Of a stretch of 64,000 bases of DNA, positions 1 to 10,150 are shown one piece after another; position 1 is the stretch's first letter; each line of letters opens with the position of its first letter. Origin of the DNA: Thysanoteuthis rhombus (Eukaryota; Mollusca; Cephalopoda; Oegopsida; Thysanoteuthidae); contig OY735225.1 in assembly GCA_963457665.1 (NCBI GenBank), forward strand, positions 177,501 through 241,500. The letters run 5' to 3'. Position numbers and translations under genes: made by a program. The notes under the pieces are model-generated. The model saw nothing but the letters and a program-made list of their open reading frames with translations. It searched no databases and had not been told where the DNA came from.

Positions 1-380
1 TCCATCTATCTATCTCTCAGTTCATATCTATCTCTCAGTTCATATCTATCCATCTATCTTTCAGTTCATATCTATCTATCTATCTTTCAGTTCATATCTA
101 TCTATCTATCTATCTATCTATCTCTCAGTACATGTCTATGCTCATATCTATTTCTCCATCAGTATCTCCCCACCTATCTATCTATCTATCCATCAGTCTA
201 TCCATATCTATCACTTCATCTATCTAACTAGCCAGCTACTTACCTAGCTACTATCTGTTTATTTTTTTTATTTATCTATCAACCTATCTATTCCAGTATG
301 TTCACATCTACTTACCAATGCTCATATCTATATCTCCAGCTATTTATCTATCTCAGTTTGTTCATAGCTATCTATAAAAA
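1..380. repeat. TATC-type compound microsatellite/minisatellite
   Basis: Runs of TATC are broken by a recurring longer phrase (tctcagttcatatctatc), so the array is both a tetranucleotide microsatellite and a roughly 25-30 bp minisatellite. It decays toward position 380. A related array with the phrase ctgttcatatctatc lies at about 33900-34020. No gene is visible. Confidence 0.9.
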
Positions 381-1126
381 TGATGTAGATTGAATGAATA
401 TATATTTACGAGTTAACCCCTGTGAAAAATCGAGGATTTATTTGATATTCTGTGAGATAATATTTTTATAGAGAAGAAACTACGGAAATCATTTTAGTGG
501 AAGAGTCCATTGTTTCCAATGGTGGGTATGTGATATCTTTTTTCTTCAAAATTGATACCTAACCTAAACCATATAACTGATACATGATGTCTTCGTGAAA
601 GTAATTTATACAGATAGTATAAAGTAATGATAATAATCGGATTATATTTACCTGAGCAGCGTCTCAAGCACACGATTGAATCCTGCCCCAGCACCATCAG
701 TTAGCATTCGGTCGAAGGAATGGGCAGTGTAATTACTCTCTGCCGTTACTCGGAAATACTTGTCTTATATAATGGTCGACTTCTTTTGTGTGGAGGCCGA
801 TGGCTGAAGGGTTTATCATTGATTTTCACGCTCCTCTATTGATATCATGCAAACCTAAGCAATCTACATTCCACTCTATTTAAACTTGGGTATCCATAAT
901 TTTCCTTTGGAAATATGTGTAGGCAATAAGCGGTGCCAGATCCTCTGGCAACCAATTTACCTGCCCGGAAACTAGAGGTATTTTCCTAACTCAAGGATTT
1001 TTAAACTTCTCAAATGAAGGCGATTAATCTTACATATGTATTTTTTCCAGGTCTCGCTCGTTCGACCCCTTTAGTATTTTAGGCCTGGATTTAATACTAA
1101 TTGCTTTATCTTTATAAATCTATACA
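381..1126. other. AT-rich stretch without a recognisable gene
   Basis: No coding segment can be supported here. The only structure seen is a roughly 100-bp segment (636-735) that recurs at 6296-6395. A 67-codon minus-strand open frame at 494-697 overlaps that repeat and looks like nothing known. Confidence 0.6.
636..735 (-). repeat. 100-bp dispersed repeat with an ATT-type tail, copy 1
   Basis: About 80% similar by eye to 6296-6395. Both copies carry the phrases ttacctgag, gaatcctgccc and caccatcagtt, and both follow AAT units. Read on the minus strand, each copy ends in (ATT)n, so it looks like the 3' end of a retroposon that uses ATT-rich tails. The family is not identified. Confidence 0.6.
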
Positions 1127-1127
1127 G

Positions 1128-1191
<64 letters not shown>
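1127..1191. repeat. (AAT)n microsatellite at the 5' edge of the intact LINE
   Basis: About 21 AAT/ATA units run directly up to the unique sequence that leads into the RLE-type retrotransposon. Because AAT repeats also follow the element, this run is probably half of the split target site. Confidence 0.9.
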
Positions 1192-1193
<2 letters not shown>

Positions 1194-1815
1194 TTTGGAC
1201 CGTATGAATGAACCCAGTGATGATTTTCGAAGGTTTAAAAGATATCTTACTTTAGGCTTTAAGAATGATTATTCTTGACATATTGATGATATTTCTACTT
1301 CTGAGATGGTTTTTCTTTGCGATTCTGAGAAATGTTCACCTAGATGAATTGTCCACTGCCAAATTCTACCTAATGAAAAGAAAAAAAAAAGTTGAGAGTG
1401 GTCTGTTGTTTCTTGGAGCTGCACGTGGGTAAGTGGAATTAAATTTAAAATTTATAGTTCAATGCCTAGCTACCCCCGAGTATGAATGAATGGAGTCTGT
1501 CCACCCCTGACCGTTAGGACCCCTTACTGCTAAGTAGATATAGGGGGAAGTCCACCATTGGGAAAGAACACAGATTGCGAGACTTATACTAAGTCAAGAC
1601 TTAGAAGATTTAAGGGAGACGTATGACCTTTAAGGTTGTTAATTTCACCCAGATGAAGCTTAATGTGTTAATTGTTAGGTCTGAATGTAGAAGGGGATGG
1701 TCATACCACCAAATAGATATATCTGTGCAGCAGAATGGCCTATCCATGTAAGGTTATACCATGGGTTGTAACAGCTGGTGGGACTCCGAGAGTGTCACTG
1801 AGCTAATTGCCCACA

Positions 1816-4800
1816 ATGAACCCACCAAGGTCTGGTGCTACCTTAAAAGAACCAAAAAGGGCTGGTGGGGCTCTTCGGTTATTTCTGAACCACATCGGTC
1901 TTAACCAACCCACCAAGGTCTGGCGCTACCTCAAAGAACCAAAAACCCCTATCATGACAGTACAACCTAACCATTTTACCGCAAAAAACGGGGCACAAAT
2001 CCGAGATTTGTGTGTCGTAACCGGCAGGTGTTCCCTTGTTAGCCACCAGGAGGGACCCGGTCGTCATCCTGTGACTGCTGGCCAAAACTCCGGCTCGTGT
2101 ACCCTTAATGGCCTTCAGGAGGGACACAGTCGTCACATAGCTACTGTTGGCCAAGACTCATATACCACTAATGACACCCAGGGTAGGCGCGGTCCTCACG
2201 GAGTGACTGCTATAAAGAGAAAGAGATGGACAAGGGAGGAGAATAGATTAGTTATGTATTGTTACTTTAAAAGCAAGCCTTCAGTGCGATCTTATAGGGA
2301 GCGTATGCTCCAGATTTGGAGGGAAAAATCTGATGTGGAAGTATCGAACCAACGCCTTGCTGACCAAGTAAAACAAATCCAAAAGAGGAAATGGCTGTCT
2401 GAGACAGAACTACTAGAGATTCGCATTAATGTAGAGAGAGACTCAGGTGACACATCTGTAGAATGCCCCCCCAGCACAACTAGTACCAATAACAAAACTA
2501 TAAGAATTCCCCATAAGACCCCCACAGTAAACTATGCACCAGAGGGTGACGACGAGGCACCAACAGTAGAAGAGAAAACCAAAATACAAGCTTTGAAAGA
2601 GATCATGCGAGGAGAGAAAACAACACTCCCCTCCCTAAGAGACAAAGACAGAAAGAAAGTTGGAGAAGTGACCGAACAGGTCAACTGCCTCTTACAGCAC
2701 ATAGAAACGAACACCCTCCTAGAACTCAACAACCTAATTTACGCTGGGGCAAAAATGGTAGCACAAAGCTTCACAACACAAGATAGGAACCTGAGCAATA
2801 ATAGGGAAGGGAAACCCAACTGGGAGAGAAGGTTACAAAGGCAGATCTCCCAACTACAGAGAGATGAAGTACTACTTAGAAATACACCACACACAGACAG
2901 ACCACGAGTAAGACTTTATAACAAATACAAAGTAACGCAAAAGGGCATCGCAACTGTAGTCGAAGAGTTACACCAGAAAAGACTAGCCAAAGAGGCAAGA
3001 CTAAAAAGATACAGACTAAGAACGGCCCAATACACACAAAACCGCACATTCCAAAACAATGAGAAAAAGTTTTACCAAGATTTAAATGGGGAAAGAAGGC
3101 AGGACATGAAACCTGATGCCACAGAGGCCAAGAACTATTGGAATAGCATATGGGGGCACCCAAAAAGACACAACGTAACACCGCAATGGTTAGGAAACAT
3201 GAGAAAAGAACTAGAAGATATAGACAAGGGGGAACCAATAATACTGAATGAAAACACATTGAAACATACTCTTAGGAAAGTAGCCAACTGGAAAGCACCG
3301 GGGCCCGACGGGATCCATGGGTATTGGTTCAAAAAATTCACCACGTTACACGGCAGACTCACTCACTTACTCCAAAATTGTCTAAATGAAGGCAAAGCAC
3401 CAGAATGGATGACTAAAGGCAGAACCACCCTCATCCTAAAAGACCCGGGAAAGGGGAACATAGCAAGCAACTATAGACCAATCACGTGCCTACCACTTAT
3501 GTGGAAAATCCTGACCGGGCAAATAGCGGAGAGAATATACATGTCAATGGATAGAAGGGGACTACTACCAGAAGAACAGAAAGGGTGTAGGATAGGAACC
3601 AAAGGGGCAAACGATTTACTCTACATAGACCAGATGATCTTAAAAGAAGTAAGGAAAAGGAGAAAGAATATCGCAATGGGATGGATAGATTACAAAAAAG
3701 CATACGATATGATTCCACATAGCTGGATACTCGAATGCCTTAGAATGTTCAAAATTAGCGAACCGGTGGTTAAATTCATTGGTAATTCGATGGAAGACTG
3801 GAAAGTAGATTTGACAGCCGGAGGGGACAAATTAGCCGAGGTAGGGATAAAAAGGGGAATCTTCCAAGGAGACTCATTGTCCCCTCTATTATTTGTTCTA
3901 ACAATGATACCGCTTAACAGAATCCTGAAAAACAGCAAAGGATACCACTTCTCTAAAACAAAAGGAAAGGTCAACCACTTAATGTACATGGACGATATTA
4001 AATTGTTTGCAAAAAACAGGGGAGAGCTTGAGACTCTGTTCAACGAAGTAAGGGAATATAGTGAGGACATAGGAATGGAGTTTGGGATAGAAAAATGTGC
4101 AATCATGGTGATGCACAAAGGAAGGCTTACAATTACTGAGGGAATTGAACTTCCGGACAACAACAAGATTAGGGCATTGACTGCACAAGACCGATACAAG
4201 TACCTAGGTGTCCTTGAATGTGACACGATAAAACGGGAAGAGATGAAGGAGAAAATTAAGAGAGAATACCTCAGAAGGATAAGGAAAATATTAGAAACCA
4301 AATTAAATAGCAGAAATCTAATAAAAGGAATGAACACCTGGGCTGTGTCAGTAGTTAGGTATACAGGACCATTTCTAGGATGGACAAAGGAAGAGCTCCA
4401 ATCAATGGATAGGCGAACAAGGAAACTTATGACGATGCATAAAGCATTGCACCCTAGGGATGATACAGATAGACTATACGTTAAGAGAAAAGAAGGTGGT
4501 AGGGGGCTCATCAGCATAGAAGATTGTGTCCAGAGAGCTAAAGTAGTCCTAGATAGATATGTGCAAACAAATAGTGAAGAAATCATAAAGAGCGCGAGGG
4601 ATAGTGCAACAAACAATAAAGTAGAAAACAATGGAACAGTACAGCAAACTAGAAAAGAAAAGTGGGAAGGGAAAAAATTGTACGGCGAGTTTAAAAGACA
4701 GATAAAAGATATAGTAGACGAGAAATCATGGACGTGGTTACGAAAGGGAAACCTTAAGAGAGAAACAGAATCGCTCATCATGGCAGCCCAAAACAAAAGC

Positions 4801-5421
4801 ATAAGGACAAACTACATAAAAGCAAAAATCGACAGAACACAGACAAACAGCAAATGCCGCATGTGCGGTGAAAGAGATGAGACAGTAAACCACATAACTA
4901 GTGAATGTAGTCAGCTCGCCCAGAAGGAGTATAAGCATAGACACGATAGAGTAGCAACGATGATACACTGGGAACTAAGTAAACAAATGGGATTCAACCA
5001 TGGGGAAAAGTGGTATCAGCACAAGCCAGAGGCAGTTTTGGAGAATGACAACCACAAACTACTGTGGGACTTTGACATCCAAACTGACCACCTCATCCAG
5101 GCAAGAAGGCCGGACTTAGTAATAGTAGACAAAAAAAGGAAGGCCTGCCAAATAGTAGACGTTGCTGTACCTGCAGACCATAGAGTAAAAAAGAAGGAGG
5201 GTGAAAAAAGGGAAAAATACCAGGACCTAGCAAGGGAGTTAAGGAAAATGTGGAACATGAAAACCAGGGTAGTACCGGTCATAGTGGGCGCACTAGGAAC
5301 TGTCCCCAAAACGCTGAGGGAGAGACTGGAGGAGATCGGGATTAGGGGAAGGATAGAGACCGTACAGACCACAGCGCTACTTGGAACTGCACGGATACTG
5401 AGGAAGGTGCTAGAGATATAA
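1816..5421 (+). CDS. Retrotransposon polyprotein: DNA-binding N-terminus, reverse transcriptase, CCHC knuckle, RLE endonuclease (1201 aa)
   Basis: The element's single protein, expected to nick target DNA and reverse-transcribe its own RNA at the nick. Visible landmarks: three imperfect repeats of about 23 residues with a QEG/GR-H core (around residues 70-130); a basic WTREEN segment with a QRLADQ phrase (about 134-200), typical of the N-terminal region of R2/Hero-like proteins; WKAPGPDGI at about 492 (RT motif 1); DYKKAYD at 625 (motif A); FQGDSLSP at about 684 (motif B); YMDD at 724 (motif C); a CX2CX8HX4C knuckle at 1014-1031; and the endonuclease signature PD at 1099-1100 with IVDVAVPAD and KYQ following. 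No stop or frameshift interrupts the frame, so the copy may be young or active. The start at 1816 is the first ATG after an in-frame stop at 1804; that choice is uncertain because no ribosome context can be judged. Confidence 0.9.
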   Translation: MNPPRSGATLKEPKRAGGALRLFLNHIGLNQPTKVWRYLKEPKTPIMTVQPNHFTAKNGAQIRDLCVVTGRCSLVSHQEGPGRHPVTAGQNSGSCTLNGLQEGHSRHIATVGQDSYTTNDTQGRRGPHGVTAIKRKRWTREENRLVMYCYFKSKPSVRSYRERMLQIWREKSDVEVSNQRLADQVKQIQKRKWLSETELLEIRINVERDSGDTSVECPPSTTSTNNKTIRIPHKTPTVNYAPEGDDEAPTVEEKTKIQALKEIMRGEKTTLPSLRDKDRKKVGEVTEQVNCLLQHIETNTLLELNNLIYAGAKMVAQSFTTQDRNLSNNREGKPNWERRLQRQISQLQRDEVLLRNTPHTDRPRVRLYNKYKVTQKGIATVVEELHQKRLAKEARLKRYRLRTAQYTQNRTFQNNEKKFYQDLNGERRQDMKPDATEAKNYWNSIWGHPKRHNVTPQWLGNMRKELEDIDKGEPIILNENTLKHTLRKVANWKAPGPDGIHGYWFKKFTTLHGRLTHLLQNCLNEGKAPEWMTKGRTTLILKDPGKGNIASNYRPITCLPLMWKILTGQIAERIYMSMDRRGLLPEEQKGCRIGTKGANDLLYIDQMILKEVRKRRKNIAMGWIDYKKAYDMIPHSWILECLRMFKISEPVVKFIGNSMEDWKVDLTAGGDKLAEVGIKRGIFQGDSLSPLLFVLTMIPLNRILKNSKGYHFSKTKGKVNHLMYMDDIKLFAKNRGELETLFNEVREYSEDIGMEFGIEKCAIMVMHKGRLTITEGIELPDNNKIRALTAQDRYKYLGVLECDTIKREEMKEKIKREYLRRIRKILETKLNSRNLIKGMNTWAVSVVRYTGPFLGWTKEELQSMDRRTRKLMTMHKALHPRDDTDRLYVKRKEGGRGLISIEDCVQRAKVVLDRYVQTNSEEIIKSARDSATNNKVENNGTVQQTRKEKWEGKKLYGEFKRQIKDIVDEKSWTWLRKGNLKRETESLIMAAQNKSIRTNYIKAKIDRTQTNSKCRMCGERDETVNHITSECSQLAQKEYKHRHDRVATMIHWELSKQMGFNHGEKWYQHKPEAVLENDNHKLLWDFDIQTDHLIQARRPDLVIVDKKRKACQIVDVAVPADHRVKKKEGEKREKYQDLARELRKMWNMKTRVVPVIVGALGTVPKTLRERLEEIGIRGRIETVQTTALLGTARILRKVLEI

Positions 5422-5662
5422 GGACTGCAACGAATAGTAGCTCTGTCATGATATGCGAAAGAGGGAGGAGACGTTAGCTGAAGACCTGAGGAGACTTATT
5501 GTCACTCAGCCTTCAGCGATAACCACTGGGCAACCGGTGTGAAACTGTAAATCGTAGAATTACTGCGACCTATGAGTAGTAGGAGAGGAGGGCTGGAGAC
5601 TTGAGGAGACTTGCTGTCACTCAAACTCCAGCGGTTACCACCAGGCAACTGGTGTGAGATTC

Positions 5663-5705
5663 ATAATAATAATAATAATAATGATAATAATAATAATAAT
5701 AATAA
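5663..5705. repeat. (ATA)n tail of the intact LINE
   Basis: About 14 ATA units with one ATG interruption, lying between the 3' UTR of the intact element and the start of the truncated second copy. Confidence 0.9.
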
Positions 5706-6300
5706 CCTCATCCAGGCAAGAAGACCAGACAGTAATAGTACACAAAAAAAGGAAGGCCTGCCAAATAGTAGACGTTGCTGTACCTGCAGACCATTGAGTA
5801 AAAAAGAAGGAGAGTGAAAAACGGGAAAAATACCAGGACCTAGCAAGAGAGTTAAGGAAGATGTGGAACATGAAAACCAGGGTGGTGCCGGTCATAGTGG
5901 GTGCACTAAGAACTGTCCCCAAAACGCTGAGGATGAGACTGGAGGAGATCGGGATTAGGGGAAGGATTGAGACCGTACAGATCACAGCACTACTGGGAAC
6001 TGCACGGATACTGAGGAAAGTGCTAGAGATATAAGTACTGCAACGAATTTTAGCCCTGACATGATAGGTGAAAGAGAGAGGAGACGTTAGCTGAAGACAT
6101 GAGGAGACTTATTGTCCCTCAGCCTTCAGCGATAACCACTTGGCAACCGGTGTGAAACAGTATATCGCAGAATTACTGCGACGTATGAGTACTAGGAGAG
6201 GAGGGCTGGAGACTTGAGGAGACTTGCTGTCACTCAAACTCCAGCGGTTACCACCAGGCAACTGGTGTGAGATTCCTAATAATAATAATAATAATAATAA
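5706..6300 (+). mobile_element. 5'-truncated second copy of the same LINE, in direct tandem
   Basis: Begins abruptly inside the endonuclease domain at the LIQARRPD region and continues through the same stop codon (6032-6034), the same 3' UTR and a new (AAT)n run at 6278-6300. Similarity to 5092-5660 is very high. A 2-bp deletion at the PD motif (about 5726) shifts the frame, and the codon after CAT near 5794 is TGA, so it is a dead copy. It directly abuts the ATA tail of the intact element. Confidence 0.92.
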
Positions 6301-6395
6301 TCTGATCATATTTACCTGAGTGGCATCTCGAGCATACGATAGAATCCTGCCCCTTGCACCATCAGTTCACATTCAGTCAAAGGAATTGGCAGTGG
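6296..6395 (-). repeat. 100-bp dispersed repeat with an ATT-type tail, copy 2
   Basis: Partner of 636-735. It starts where the (AAT)n of the truncated LINE ends, so the LINE pair is bracketed on the right by this repeat and has the other copy about 390 bp left of its left AAT run. Confidence 0.6.
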
Positions 6396-6735
6396 GTTGA
6401 CAAAAGAGATTCGAGCTGGCATCTGCTCACCTGCAGGGATCTTGGTCGGCACCTTAAAAACGCAGAAAATATATTATAACCATGCATCACTATGGTAGAT
6501 GCCCTGATATCTATTTATCTATCAATTTATCTATATGTATATATGACAAACTTATTTATGTATGGATTGGCACCAAGGAGCCTAAAGCTATAGGGTAACA
6601 TTGGTAGTTTTTGTTTTCAAGTCTCAATTAGATTAAATTAATTTCAATATGATGTGATCAGACGGTTTAAATCTAAAATCTGACAGCAACAAATAAATAA
6701 ACGGAAAAAAGTGTATATAAGCTCATTATGTGGTG

Positions 6736-6799
<64 letters not shown>

Positions 6800-6880
6800 G
6801 AAATATCAATAAAAAGGCTATTCATATCCGAAAGAATGTGATAATTATAAAGACAATTGATTACGAACTAATTATCGGTG
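6396..6880. repeat. AT-rich gap holding a (TA)n microsatellite (6737-6798)
   Basis: The only clear structure is about 31 TA units. The rest is AT-rich without coding potential. The open frame reading through the TA run is a microsatellite artefact. Confidence 0.8.
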
Positions 6881-6994
6881 CCGATCTCACTTGGTGGCAA
6901 ATCGAGCTGCCCATACATGAATAAATAACCACTGGACTATGGTGAGTCTGCTCCCGATGTTGACGCAGATTCAATCCCTGCACAATGCTAATTT
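6881..6994 (+). repeat. SINE-like element, copy 1 (degraded tRNA-like head)
   Basis: Shares its 3' half with 7119-7204: gctccc.atgt..acg, then ttyratccctg (a box B-like stretch) and a short AT tail. The box A half is too diverged to be sure. Confidence 0.45.
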
Positions 6995-7118
6995 CTTAGT
7001 TTTATTACACCATGATATTTCAAGCTGTCGGCATAGGAAACAGTATGATTGTGCTTACGATCGTCAGATAATAAGATAAGTAGTATAAGTGCATTTTGGA
7101 CTCTTGTCTTACCATATG

Positions 7119-7204
7119 TGTTTTTAGCTCAGCGGTAAGAGCAGAGCATGTGTATAAGGGTGCTCCCAATGTGGACGGGGGTTTGATCCCTGTACAGCAT
7201 TTGT
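7119..7204 (+). repeat. SINE-like element, copy 2 with tRNA-type boxes A and B
   Basis: TAGCTCAGCGGTAAGAGC matches RNA polymerase III box A and GGTTTGATCCC matches box B, about 40 bases apart. The acceptor and T stems do not close as in a working tRNA, so a tRNA-derived SINE head or tRNA pseudogene is the better call. Confidence 0.6.
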
Positions 7205-7624
7205 TCATTTATTTATTTACATTATCTAAGACCGCTTGATTCACAACCGATTGAAATCTTTGCCAAAATTGGTTTCTAATCAATAGTCTTTATAATTATT
7301 GTTGAACATATAGAACTACAGTCCCCCTTTTATGCAAGTTTGATTGAACATAACAAACAAGGAATGTCGTTTTTTCTCGTGGCTGTTCTTGTTTCTAACA
7401 AGAGGGAAAATTTATTGGTTCAAACTGATGTAAGAATTGATCAAATGTTATTTTCTGATCGAGTGCTTTCGATTTAACAGTCATTATCAAGGTCTTTAGA
7501 GTTCACAACTTTTTTGTAATCAACTAATTGCAAGTTAGTGAAGGAATCTTATCACACCCAGGTTTTCATTGTGATAAGCGATTTTGATAAGAATACACAC
7601 ACACACACACACACACTCACACAT

Positions 7625-7701
<77 letters not shown>

Positions 7702-7763
7702 GGCCAAATAAAAATCAAGAGGACACGTAAGAATGAGATTTATTTGATTTTAAAAGAAATTTG

Positions 7764-7846
<83 letters not shown>

Positions 7847-8269
7847 TTCCCAAGTTAGTGAACAAGGGCATACGTATATGTTTCTGTGTCCGTACATGCA
7901 CATGTCATCATCTATGATTCTTACTATATAATATTTTGTCTCCAATTTTTTACTATAGAACTGCATCGGTCAATGACTTTATAAGCCCAGATATTCATAT
8001 TTTTCTATTCTTAAAAAATGTATTTTTCTGATTAACATGTACAAAAAGAAAATATTAATCCTAAAAATCGAATATTAAGTTTTAATACTGTTTGCTAAAT
8101 CAATGTAGACTAAAAAATTTGTGTGGAATATTTGTCATTTTTTTCTTTTCTCTATATTTAGGTTGTCCAGAAGTCATGAAAAAAAACCAACACTTCATAG
8201 ATGAGTTAGTTTCTGCTCTTTGTTAATGATATAAAATGAATTAGAATGATACACAAAGAATAATAAGAT
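7205..8269. repeat. AT-rich gap with (CA)n/(TA)n microsatellites
   Basis: Holds (CA)n followed by (TA)n at about 7594-7698 and a second (TA)n at about 7772-7847. No gene is visible in the remaining sequence. Confidence 0.8.
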
Positions 8270-8705
8270 GGAAACAGGTCTGATTATTCACTCAAAGGAA
8301 ACAGTCACAAGACTAGCATCTTTTAGCAGCATGCTGTGTTGGTGTGATCAATTAAAAAAATGTGGTGATCAGTGATTAAGTTACTTCTCTCGTTTTTGAT
8401 GGGTAGAGATCATTGAAAAATTTGAATTTAAAAGGAAAAACAGCATATGTCAATGTGGCCGGACACAAACTAACGGACCAATTTGGCATAAGCCTATATT
8501 GTAAATTGAACCCCCACACAAAAGTTGTTGGAGGTTGTGGTGAAAAAAAATTTTTTTTTTCTAGGCATGATAAAAAGCAATTGAAAATGTCATCCCATTG
8601 GTACGGCCTGTACTCGTGATACATACATACATAGCCAGTCAGCCAGACTAACTTGAAAACTAAAGAAATTTATTTTTAGAGTTTTGGTTGACGGTTTTTT
8701 AATAA
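8270..8705 (+). repeat. Dispersed ~450-bp repeat (family 1), copy 1
   Basis: Contains the family landmarks in order: a cactcaa..gaaa..gtcac opening, gcagcatgctgtgt, gtgatcaatt, a second gatcattgaaaaa, ggacacaaactaa, accaatttggcataa, ttgtaaattgaaccc, agccagtcagccag, aacttgaaaact.aagaa and a ggttgacggtt end. Seven other copies occur in this window, all on the same strand. No protein or RNA polymerase III boxes are obvious; it may be a non-autonomous transposon. It lies downstream of the last transglutaminase exon found. Confidence 0.8.
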
Positions 8706-8873
8706 TCAAAAACATGAAGACATTTAGTCATGGGTGAATTTGATTTTGTAATATACACTTGAGGGTGAATTTCACAGGAATAGTTTAAGAAATACTGGAA
8801 TAAGTAAAGGAGGGCAATAATTTCAACGATGTATCCACCATCCTTACGTCCATATCTACGATTTCAAACTTAC

Positions 8874-9046
8874 TTCAATGTTAAGATAGGGCCAATCCAT
8901 GTGGAAACTGTCGCTGTAGACAAACAATTGATCAGTCTGTTTGACTTTACAATAAGCAGCAATTCTCATCGAGAGACGGGAGTCATTATCCCGTCCCATG
9001 TATGGCATATAGTCCTCTGGATTTACTTCCATCACAAAAGTCTTAC
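8874..9046 (-). CDS. Transglutaminase exon (first C-terminal beta-barrel, second half)
   Basis: Starts after a pyrimidine-rich acceptor (TTTTTTTTAG) in phase 1, matching the preceding exon at 10388-10586, and ends at a consensus donor GTAAGT in phase 0. It encodes 57 full codons running from KTFVMEVNPEDYMPYMG to MDWPYLNIE. The pattern (beta strand, then P.EY..Y, then a strand with R..A.CKV) fits the end of the first C-terminal barrel of animal transglutaminases, the domain that packs on the catalytic core. At least one more exon, for the last barrel, should follow at lower coordinates; none could be recognised between 8873 and 1, so it lies outside the window or is too diverged. Confidence 0.85.
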
Positions 9047-9099
9047 CTAAAAAAAAGCAGATGCTTAGATTTAGAAAAATCATAAATGAATTTAAACAT

Positions 9100-10150
9100 T
9101 GCATTATCGATAATTTTTACTGTAAGATTACATTGGCCCATGATGTCTATTATGTGAAGTATTGACTAATAAAATGCAATGACCAACGATTTTAATCGAA
9201 AAATGCAATGGCTTATGATGTTTCCGTAAAAATGCGATGGCCAATAATTTTAACAATAAAAATAAATTTAACAATGTTTTTGATATAATTGTATTGACCA
9301 ATGATTGTTACTACAAAAAATATTAACTAATGACTTTTAACGTAAAATCATCTTGGCCAATGGTTTTTATTACTAAAATGATCGACTAATTACTTTTACT
9401 ATAAGAATGCACTAGCAAACGGATTTTACTATGAAATTGCATTGGCCAATGATTCTAATAGAAATCATATTATATAATTACAATTAAAATACATTACCAA
9501 TGATTTTGATATGAGAATTGCATTGACCGATGCTTTTTATTATTATATAAAAATGCATTTGCCTGTGGTGTTTATTTCTAAAATATAAAGGCCTATGATT
9601 TTTACTCTGAGATTGCATTGCTTAATGATTATAACTTGAAAATGCAAAGGTCGATAATTTTACGATTTAAATACGTTACCAATGATTTTAAATATAAAGG
9701 TCTATTGGCCAATGATTTATTACTATAAAATTGCATTGCCCAATAATTTAAATATAAATATGCATTGGCCAATATTTTTTACTAAGAAAATAGATTGCCA
9801 ATGATTTTTACCGCACAATACATTGGCCAATATTTTTTTTTACTACAGAAATGCATGGACAGTAACGTTTACGTTCAAAGCGCACTGGCCAATAATTTTG
9901 CAATGAAATGCATTGATAACATTTGCTCTAATGCACTGGCTAATATTTTTACCAGAAAAATGCATTGACGATAGCATTCATTATAAAAATGTACAGATAA
10001 ATGGTCTTACTATAAACATGCCTCGACAATAACATTTACGATGAAAATGCAGTGACCAACGATGTGACTACATAAATACATTGACAATCATTTTTAGATT
10101 TGAAATTATATTGGCAAATTATTTTTAGTACAAAAATATGCAGCAAATAG
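9100..10150. repeat. Diverged ~35-40 bp tandem array inside a transglutaminase intron
   Basis: The phrase aaaatgcattggccaatgat with a tttttactata link recurs about 25-30 times with heavy divergence and no clear phase break. It fills most of the 1341-bp intron between the exons at 10388-10586 and 8874-9046. Confidence 0.85.

Larger units (their letters stand above)
1192..5705 (+). mobile_element. Apparently full-length RLE-type non-LTR retrotransposon (R2/R4/Hero-like group)
   Basis: A single long ORF (1816-5421) lies between about 620 bp of upstream sequence and a 240-bp 3' UTR that ends in (ATA)n. Domain order is a DNA-binding N-terminus, reverse transcriptase, CCHC knuckle and C-terminal restriction-like endonuclease, which is the layout of site-specific LINEs such as R2, R4/Dong, NeSL and Hero. 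AAT repeats sit at both ends; insertion into TAA repeats is known for the R4-clade element Dong. The 3' UTR holds two diverged copies of a roughly 60-bp block (about 5482-5541 and 5597-5660, sharing gaggagactt..tgtcactca and a CAACyGGTGTGA phrase), which could fold as the recognition structure for target-primed reverse transcription. The exact 5' end is uncertain. Confidence 0.85.

Noticed and set aside
3690..4802. 370-codon minus-strand open frame
   Set aside because: It lies antisense to the reverse-transcriptase part of the intact LINE, is rich in Ser, Phe and Leu and shows no family motif; it is a shadow of the A-rich coding strand.
8376..8624. Open frames on both strands inside family 1 copy 1
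   Set aside because: The frames are not conserved in the other seven copies of the repeat.
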